Made by a program: the position numbers and the translations under genes
Assembly (NCBI RefSeq): GCF_008298015.1
Contig: NZ_VTPX01000002.1
Coordinates: forward strand, 495,796-559,795
Source: Salinicola corii
GTDB taxonomy: Bacteria > Pseudomonadota > Gammaproteobacteria > Pseudomonadales > Halomonadaceae
Length of the DNA stretch: 64,000 nucleotides
Reading direction: 5' to 3'
The notes under the pieces: generated by a model
Databases searched by the model: none
What the model was told of the DNA's origin: nothing
The model's input: only the letters and a program-made list of their open reading frames with translations
Shown here: positions 58,635 through 64,000 of the stretch, in pieces
Layout of the letters: every line of letters starts with the position of its first letter
Numbering within the stretch: position 1 is the stretch's first letter

Positions 58635-61238
58635 ATGAAAAGTGCAGATATCAGACAGGCTTTCCTGAGCTTCTTCGCGGAGCGCGGGCACACTATCGTA
58701 CCTTCCGCCTCTCTGGTGCCGGAAAACGATCCCACGCTTCTCTTCACCAATGCCGGCATGGTGCCGTTCAAGGACGTGTTTCTGGGGCGAGATCCCCGTC
58801 CTTATATGCGCGCTACCTCGGCGCAGCGCTGCGTGCGCGCCGGTGGCAAGCACAACGATCTCGACAACGTCGGCTATACCGCTCGTCACCACACCTTCTT
58901 CGAGATGATGGGCAACTTCAGCTTCGGCGACTATTTCAAGGCCGACGCGATTCGTTACGCCTGGACCTTCATTACCGAAGTTCTGGCGTTACCCAAGGAC
59001 AAGCTCTGGGTCACGGTCCATATCAGCGACGACGAAGCGGCCAGAATCTGGATTGACGATATTGGTGTCGACCCCGCGCGCTTGTCGCGCCTGGATGAAG
59101 ACAACTTCTGGCAGATGGGCGATACCGGCCCCTGCGGCCCGTGTTCGGAGATCTTCTACGATCACGGCCCCGAGGTGTGGGGCGGCCCGCCGGGAAGCCC
59201 GGAAGAGGACGGGGATCGCTACATCGAGGTGTGGAACCTCGTTTTCATGCAGTTCGATCGCGACGCGTCCGGCAAGATGAACCCGCTGCCCAAGCCGTCG
59301 ATCGATACCGGCATGGGGCTGGAGCGCATGGCCGCCGTGATGCAGGGCGTTCACTCCAACTATGAGATCGACCTGTTTCGGAATCTGCTGCTGGCCGCGG
59401 CCGACGTGACCGGCCACGCCGATATCAAGACGCCGTCGCTGCGGGTCATCGCCGATCATATCCGCTCCTGTGCCTTTCTGATCGTCGACGGGGTCCTGCC
59501 GTCCAACGAAGGGCGTGGCTATGTGCTGCGTCGCATTATCCGCCGTGCGGTACGTCATGGGCACAAGCTGGGCGCCAGCGAGCCGTTCTTCCACAAGTTG
59601 GTGGCGGCACTGGATGCCGAGATGGGCGAGGCCTACCCCGAGCTGCGTCAGACCCGCGATCAGATCGAGCGGGTATTGTTGAAGGAGGAGCAGCAGTTCG
59701 CGCGGACGCTGGATCACGGCATGAAGTTGCTCGAAGAGGCGCTCTCTGCGCTCGAAGACGACGTCCTGCCAGGCGAAACCATCTTCAAGCTCTATGACAC
59801 CTACGGCTTCCCGTTCGACCTGACTGCCGACGTCTGTCGAGAGCGCGGCGTGACGCTGGACGAGGCAGGGTTCGAGCGCGAGCTGGAAGCGCAGCGCCAG
59901 CGAGCGCGTGCCGCGAGCCAGTTCGGCGGCGATTACGGTGCCGCGCTCGAGCTCGAGGGCAGCACCGAGTTTACCGGTTATGATCGGCTGGAGGATTCGT
60001 CGAAGGTAACGGCGATCGTCGATGAAGCGGGCAATGCGCTTTCGGCACTCGAGGAGGGCGAGAAGGGGGTGATCGTGCTGGATCGCACACCTTTCTATGC
60101 CGAGTCGGGCGGTCAGGTGGGCGATACCGGCTACCTCCAAACTGACGTTGGCCGCTTTCAGGTGACCAACACTCGCAAGCAGGCGGGGCATCATCTCCAT
60201 GAAGGCGTGATGGTCGACGGGCGCGTGACTGTCGGCGAGATGCTCGCGCCACGGGTGGATCCCGCGCTGCGTCTGGCAACCATGCGCAACCACTCGGCGA
60301 CCCACCTGCTCCATGAAGCCTTGCGGTTGACGCTCGGCGATCATGTCCAGCAGAAGGGCTCGCTGGTCAGCGCCGAACGTCTACGCTTCGATTTCAGTCA
60401 TTTCGAGCCGCTCACGCCTGAGCAGCTGGCGCAGGTCGAGCGCATCGTCAATGCTCAGATCATGGCCAATGCGCCGACACGGACCGAACTGATGACGCTC
60501 GACGAGGCCAAGGCCAGGGGCGCCCGCGCCCTGTTCGAAGCCAAGTACCTCGATAGCGTGCGCGTGCTGACGATCGGCGCCGACGATTTCTCGATCGAGC
60601 TTTGCGGTGGGACGCACGTGGCCCGAAGCGGTGACATCGGACCGTTCCATATCGTCTCAGAGTCCGGCACCGCGGCGGGTGTGCGGCGTATCGAGGCGAT
60701 CACCGGCGAGGCGGCGATGGCATGGTTCGACGCGCAAGAGCGTAACCTCAATACGGTCGGCGAGCGCCTGAAAGCCAGGCCGGAGCAGATCGTCGAGCGA
60801 CTGGACGCCGTGCTCGAAAGACAGCGGGGGTTGGAAAAAGAGCTCGAGCGTCTCAAGGCCAAGCTGGCCAGCGCGGCGGGTAGCGATCTGCTCGGGAAGG
60901 CGCAGGAGGTCGAAGGGGTTCAGGTATTGGCGACCCAGCTCGAGGGGGTCTCCGGCAAGGACCTGCGGGGGCTGCACGACCAGCTCAAGCAGAAAATGGG
61001 GTCTGGCGTGCTGGTGCTGGCGACGGCCCAGGAAGGCAAGGTCAGCCTGATTGCTGGAGTGACCGACGACCTGGTCGCCAAGGTCAAGGCTGGCGAACTC
61101 GTCAACCACGTCGCTGCGCAGGTCGGTGGCAAGGGTGGCGGGCGCCCCGACATGGCTCAAGCTGGCGGCAGCGATCCGGCACGGCTGCCGGCGGCGTTGG
61201 AGAGCGTGCCAGCCTGGATTGCCGAGCGGCTGGCCTAA
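58635..61238 (+). CDS. alaS: Alanyl-tRNA synthetase
   Basis: 867 aa from [14 protein letters not shown], the conserved opening; the ribosome site is weak (GGAT). Class II core with [38 protein letters not shown] and the [11 protein letters not shown] motif; tRNA-recognition helices; editing domain with zinc-type ligands in [11 protein letters not shown] and [14 protein letters not shown]-Ala domain with a coiled coil (about 730-770) and a Gly-rich end [15 protein letters not shown]. All motifs for charging and editing are present. Confidence 0.98.
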   Translation: MKSADIRQAFLSFFAERGHTIVPSASLVPENDPTLLFTNAGMVPFKDVFLGRDPRPYMRATSAQRCVRAGGKHNDLDNVGYTARHHTFFEMMGNFSFGDYFKADAIRYAWTFITEVLALPKDKLWVTVHISDDEAARIWIDDIGVDPARLSRLDEDNFWQMGDTGPCGPCSEIFYDHGPEVWGGPPGSPEEDGDRYIEVWNLVFMQFDRDASGKMNPLPKPSIDTGMGLERMAAVMQGVHSNYEIDLFRNLLLAAADVTGHADIKTPSLRVIADHIRSCAFLIVDGVLPSNEGRGYVLRRIIRRAVRHGHKLGASEPFFHKLVAALDAEMGEAYPELRQTRDQIERVLLKEEQQFARTLDHGMKLLEEALSALEDDVLPGETIFKLYDTYGFPFDLTADVCRERGVTLDEAGFERELEAQRQRARAASQFGGDYGAALELEGSTEFTGYDRLEDSSKVTAIVDEAGNALSALEEGEKGVIVLDRTPFYAESGGQVGDTGYLQTDVGRFQVTNTRKQAGHHLHEGVMVDGRVTVGEMLAPRVDPALRLATMRNHSATHLLHEALRLTLGDHVQQKGSLVSAERLRFDFSHFEPLTPEQLAQVERIVNAQIMANAPTRTELMTLDEAKARGARALFEAKYLDSVRVLTIGADDFSIELCGGTHVARSGDIGPFHIVSESGTAAGVRRIEAITGEAAMAWFDAQERNLNTVGERLKARPEQIVERLDAVLERQRGLEKELERLKAKLASAAGSDLLGKAQEVEGVQVLATQLEGVSGKDLRGLHDQLKQKMGSGVLVLATAQEGKVSLIAGVTDDLVAKVKAGELVNHVAAQVGGKGGGRPDMAQAGGSDPARLPAALESVPAWIAERLA

Positions 61239-61240
61239 GC

Positions 61241-61375
61241 TCTGTCTGAAAAATCGACGAGCGATAGCCAGACAAGGCAAAAATTGGCGAAAAAGCGGAG
61301 TTTACGCGGGATAAATGAGCATTTTGAGTCGATTTTTAACGCCGTATGGATCAGCGCAGGCATTTTTCAGGCAAA
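61241..61375. repeat. 135-bp element with imperfect terminal inverted repeats
   Basis: It starts two bases after the alaS stop. The ends TCTGTCTGAAAAAT and ATTTTTCAGGCAAA are inverse copies with 12 of 14 matches. A second inverted pair, AAAAATCGAC (61249-61258) and GTCGATTTTT (61328-61337), is perfect. It is A/T-rich against its surroundings and carries no coding sequence. This fits a miniature transposable element or a dispersed intergenic palindrome; similar sequences occur in pseudomonads and halomonads as far as I recall. No target duplication is obvious. Just after it a hairpin GATCGGCGC-CA-GCGCCGGTC (61391-61410) precedes lysC. Confidence 0.65.
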
Positions 61376-61440
61376 GCGCAAATGCATTCACGATCGGCGC
61401 CAGCGCCGGTCGACAACGCTAGGGAGCATTGAGCAGACTC

Positions 61441-62685
61441 ATGGCGCTATACGTACAGAAATTCGGAGGCACATCGGTCGGCTCGGTGGAGCGGATCAAG
61501 GCCGTGGCCGAGAAGGTCAAGCGTGATCGCGATGCCGGACACCGGGTCGTCGTCGTGGTATCGGCGATGAGCGGCGAGACCAATCGCCTCATCGGCCTGG
61601 CCAGTCAGATCAACGAGGATCCGACGCCGCGCGAGATGGACATGCTGGTCTCGACCGGGGAGCAGGTCACCATTTCGCTGCTGGCCATGGCCCTGCACCA
61701 GTTGGGTGTGCCGGCGACGTCCTACACCGGCGCCCAGGTGGGCATTCGCACCGACAGCGCGCATACCAAGGCACGCATCCAGCGTATCGAAACCGATGAA
61801 CTCCAGGAGGATCTGGATGACGGCCAGGTGGTGGTCGTGGCGGGTTTCCAGGGTGTCGACGAGGAGGGCAACATCACTACCCTGGGGCGCGGCGGCTCGG
61901 ACACCACCGGCGTTGCGCTGGCCGCGGCACTGAATGCGGACGAGTGCCAGATCTATACCGATGTGGACGGCGTTTACACCACGGACCCAAGGGTCTGCTC
62001 CAAGGCGCAGCGCCTGGAAAAGATCACGGTGGAAGAGATGCTTGAGCTGGCGAGCCTGGGCTCCAAGGTTCTCCAGATTCGGGCGGTGGAGTTCGCCGGC
62101 AAATACAACGTACCGTTACGCGTGCTCTCGAGTTTCGAGGAAGGCCCGGGCACGCTGATCGTGGCAGACGAGGAATTCGAATCGATGGAAGAACCGCTCA
62201 TCTCCGGTATCGCTTTCACCGCGAACGAGGCCAAGCTCACGCTGCTCAACACGCCCGACGTTCCCGGCGTGGCTTCGAGAATTCTGGGTCCGATCGCCGA
62301 TGCCAATATCGAAGTCGACATGATCGTCCAGAACGTGGCGCCGGCTGGCGACTACACCGACTTCACCTTCACCGTTGCCAAGGGCGACTACAAGCAGACC
62401 ATGCGGATTCTGCAGAACGACGTCATCCCGGCCCTGGGCGGCGGCGACCTGCGGGGCGACGAGAACATCGCCAAGGTCTCTCTGGTCGGCGTCGGCATGC
62501 GTTCCCACGCCGGCGTCGCGTCCAAGATGTTCCGCGTTCTCTCCGAAGAAAATATCAACATTCGGATGGTTTCGACGTCGGAGATAAAGATCTCCGTCGT
62601 GATCGACGAGAAGGCGATGGAGCTCGCGGTGCGAGCGCTGCACACCGCCTTTGGCCTCGATAAGGACAGTATTCAAAGCGAATGA
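61441..62685 (+). CDS. lysC: Aspartokinase
   Basis: 414 aa from the ATG before ALYVQKFGGTSVG; a TTG four codons upstream sits too near the GGGAG site to be preferred, but the ATG is distant from it, so the start is not certain. The kinase domain has KFGGTSVGS, SAMSGETNRLI, VAGFQGVDEEGNITTLGRGGSDTTG and YTDVDGVYTTDPR. Two ACT domains follow (about 265-410), the lysine/threonine feedback site, with SGIAFTANEAKLTLLNTPDVPG and VSLVGVGMRSHAGVASKMF. It makes aspartyl phosphate, the first step to lysine, threonine, methionine and ectoine precursors. That last use matters if the host is a halophile (inference). Confidence 0.97.
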   Translation: MALYVQKFGGTSVGSVERIKAVAEKVKRDRDAGHRVVVVVSAMSGETNRLIGLASQINEDPTPREMDMLVSTGEQVTISLLAMALHQLGVPATSYTGAQVGIRTDSAHTKARIQRIETDELQEDLDDGQVVVVAGFQGVDEEGNITTLGRGGSDTTGVALAAALNADECQIYTDVDGVYTTDPRVCSKAQRLEKITVEEMLELASLGSKVLQIRAVEFAGKYNVPLRVLSSFEEGPGTLIVADEEFESMEEPLISGIAFTANEAKLTLLNTPDVPGVASRILGPIADANIEVDMIVQNVAPAGDYTDFTFTVAKGDYKQTMRILQNDVIPALGGGDLRGDENIAKVSLVGVGMRSHAGVASKMFRVLSEENINIRMVSTSEIKISVVIDEKAMELAVRALHTAFGLDKDSIQSE

Positions 62686-62799
62686 TCGAAAACGCCTTCA
62701 CGAATGGCCCAGGCGTTCTACGCTAAGGGGGAGTTGGAAGGAAGCGAAGGAAACCTGCGCTCTTTCAACGATGCCACGGGTCTTCATGGAATGGCGTCA

Positions 62800-62828
62800 T
62801 TGGCCTGAGGGCCCGTATGACGCATAAT
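62800..62828 (+). promoter_or_regulatory. Promoter of csrA
   Basis: TTGGCC (4/6), a 17-base spacer and CATAAT (5/6), the same -35 as the rpmE promoter. Transcription would start near 62836, giving a leader of about 80 bases that can fold into a stem-loop (62834-62868) and has three GGA motifs, the last in the Shine-Dalgarno site. Confidence 0.6.
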
Positions 62829-62914
62829 CGCTCCTCGGGTGGCAGACCTGCCTTGCAGGAGGCCCGAGAGCTTGACCCGAGAATGGAAGAAGGCCCTGAG
62901 AAGGAGATCAGATA

Positions 62915-63112
62915 ATGCTCATCCTGACCCGTCGCGTGGGAGAGACTCTCATGATCGGCGACGACATTACCGTCACGGTTCTGGGAGTGAAAGGGAATCA
63001 GGTGCGTATTGGCGTGAATGCGCCCAAGGATGTGGCCGTCCACCGTGAAGAGATCTATCAGCGCATCCAGCGTGAGAAATCCGAGGACGAAGACGGCGAT
63101 CCTGGCGCGTGA
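62915..63112 (+). CDS. csrA: Carbon storage regulator CsrA
   Basis: 65 aa; AAGGAG precedes the ATG by eight bases. [24 protein letters not shown] and [22 protein letters not shown] cover the whole family, with the RNA-contacting Arg6/Arg7 and the Arg44 side (VHREEI) intact. CsrA is a dimer that binds GGA motifs in mRNA leaders and controls carbon flow, motility and biofilm. It follows lysC, as in pseudomonads. Its own leader contains GGA motifs that suggest autoregulation. Confidence 0.98.
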   Translation: MLILTRRVGETLMIGDDITVTVLGVKGNQVRIGVNAPKDVAVHREEIYQRIQREKSEDEDGDPGA

Positions 63113-63283
63113 GTGCTGGATAGGCGCTTTGGTACCGTCTGGGCTGGTGAAGTCGTCCCCTTTATCGGCTCGGGCTTTCTCTGGAACTCTCCTTCGCTCT
63201 TCCATACTCGCTCTGGTGGCGCCAGCCTTGCGGTAACTTCTTCATCCTCTAAGGTTTTTGGGAATTTTTTTTGGTCTATCGGC

Positions 63284-63312
63284 TGGACAAGGCCAAACGG
63301 AATCGGTAATCT
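63284..63312 (+). promoter_or_regulatory. Promoter of the tRNA-Ser/tRNA-Arg unit
   Basis: TGGACA (5/6), a 17-base spacer and TAATCT, followed by a GC-rich start region (CTACGCGCCG) like the discriminators of growth-rate-controlled stable RNA promoters. An unusually T-rich stretch (63255-63272) lies just upstream and could act as an UP-like element. Confidence 0.65.
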
Positions 63313-63330
63313 ACGCGCCGTGCTGATCGG

Positions 63331-63425
<95 letters not shown>

Positions 63426-63476
63426 TTCGCAAGCGCGAAAACACGATCAACACTGTGTGAAAGAAACGTGGATCAA

Positions 63477-63553
63477 GCGCCCGTAGCTCAGCTGGATAGA
63501 GTACCTGACTACGAATCAGGGGGTCGGAGGTTCGAATCCTCCCGGGCGCGCCA
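63477..63553 (+). tRNA. tRNA-Arg (anticodon ACG)
   Basis: 77 nt including CCA. Acceptor GCGCCCG pairs with CGGGCGC, discriminator G; D arm AGCTCAGCTGGATAGAGT; anticodon ACG at 63511-63513 (A to be edited to inosine by TadA), T arm GGAGGTTCGAATCCTCC. It is 53 bases after tRNA-Ser and likely co-transcribed. Its 3' half is a plausible integration site for the element that begins downstream. Confidence 0.98.
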
Positions 63554-64000
63554 TCCAGCGCAGGATTTTCCTCTAGTATCCCTCCGTGGATAGCCGAGTT
63601 TCAACTCTCCTAAGAGAACACTTCTCAAATTACCCAAATCCCTTGCACTCGTTCCATTCATTTTTTGGACGAGGTGCGGGTAAATGCGTGTTCTTGCAAC
63701 GGTTTGTTCCAAAGGCGGCGTCGGTAAAACCACCGTCACGGCCAATCTAGGCGGCCTGCTGGCCGATGCCGGGTTCCGGGTACTGCTTATCGACCTGGAC
63801 TCCCAGCCAACCCTCTCTTCCTACTACGACATCACGGATACGGCACCGGGTGGGGCCTACGAGCTGCTCGCCACCGACCTGGTCGATCTCGACCAGATCA
63901 TCTCCCGTACCGCGATCTCCAACCTCGATATCATTGTATCGAACGACCACCAGAGTCAGTTGCAGCAATTGCTGCTCAACGCCCCCAATGGTCGCTTCCG
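63531..64000 (+). mobile_element. Putative left edge of a tRNA-Arg-integrated conjugative or genomic island
   Basis: The 3' end of tRNA-Arg (63531-63553) could be the attL core. After it comes an AT-richer 130-base stretch and then a ParA ATPase that resembles the first gene of pKLC102/PFGI-1-type and related islands. The integrase, second att copy and other cargo lie beyond the window, so this remains a hypothesis. Confidence 0.5.
63684..64000 (+). CDS. ParA-family partition ATPase (partial)
   Basis: The first 105 codons are present; the gene runs off the right edge. AGGTG lies nine bases before the ATG. It opens MRVLATVCSKGGVGKTTVTA, a deviant Walker A with the signature Lys, followed by LLIDLDSQPTLSSYY, the Walker A' region. 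The PTLSSYY wording and short N terminus are those of ParA/Soj proteins carried by integrative conjugative elements rather than chromosomal parA near gidB. It would bind ATP, dimerise on DNA and help keep the element in the cell. Its place 130 bases after a tRNA supports this reading. Confidence 0.85.
   Translation, partial: MRVLATVCSKGGVGKTTVTANLGGLLADAGFRVLLIDLDSQPTLSSYYDITDTAPGGAYELLATDLVDLDQIISRTAISNLDIIVSNDHQSQLQQLLLNAPNGRF

Noticed and set aside
58989..60344. 451-residue open frame antisense to alaS
   Set aside because: Explained by codon bias of the alaS gene; no family resemblance.

Overview
This window reads as core chromosome of a GC-rich, moderately halophilic gammaproteobacterium, most likely Halomonadaceae (Halomonas or a close relative). 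The basis is a Pseudomonas-like gene order (hslVU/argS/priA, ponA/pilMNOPQ/aroKB/gltBD, pyrG-eno, recA-recX-alaS-lysC-csrA) combined with strongly acidic proteins. Species identity cannot be fixed by reading alone. Almost all genes are intact, start with clear leaders and lie in tight operons with ATGA or TGATG overlaps.

Region 1 (1-14.9 kb): envelope export and phosphate. A type II secretion operon on the minus strand (soxB-like lipoprotein, gspC, D, E, F, G, H, running off the left edge) is divergent from a Tat-exported PhoX-type phosphatase lipoprotein. PhoX converges on ppk1, which follows hemB. Pho-box-like direct repeats lie upstream of hemB-ppk1 (good match) and in the divergent region between the secretion operon and phoX (weaker). 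Together they suggest a phosphate-starvation module: Tat-exported lipoproteins, a type II secretion machine that may carry them to the cell surface, and polyphosphate synthesis. The SoxB-like protein that opens the operon has lost the metal ligands of its family. It is the most unusual gene here.

Region 2 (14.1-27 kb, minus strand): tatABC, hisE, ubiquinone genes ubiE-ubiJ-ubiB, a DUF971 protein, the HslVU protease, a SPOR-domain division protein, argS and priA. The hslU-DUF971 gap is filled by a composite palindromic element edged by heptamer arrays.

Region 3 (27-48.7 kb): rpmE, a short malic enzyme, a DUF481 outer-membrane protein and PBP1a, then the divergent type IV pilus operon pilMNOPQ leading into aroK-aroB. 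Glutamate synthase gltBD, a small unknown protein, a uracil-type permease and ChaC follow.

Region 4 (48.7-63.1 kb): pyrG, eno, fdxA and mutS (the last two on minus), a small ribbon-helix-helix-like protein, pncC, SOS-controlled recA with recX, alaS, a 135-bp terminal-inverted-repeat element, lysC and csrA.

Region 5 (63.3-64 kb): tRNA-Ser(GCU) and tRNA-Arg(ACG). Right after the latter begins a ParA ATPase of the type that opens tRNA-integrated conjugative elements, so the window may end inside the left edge of a genomic island.
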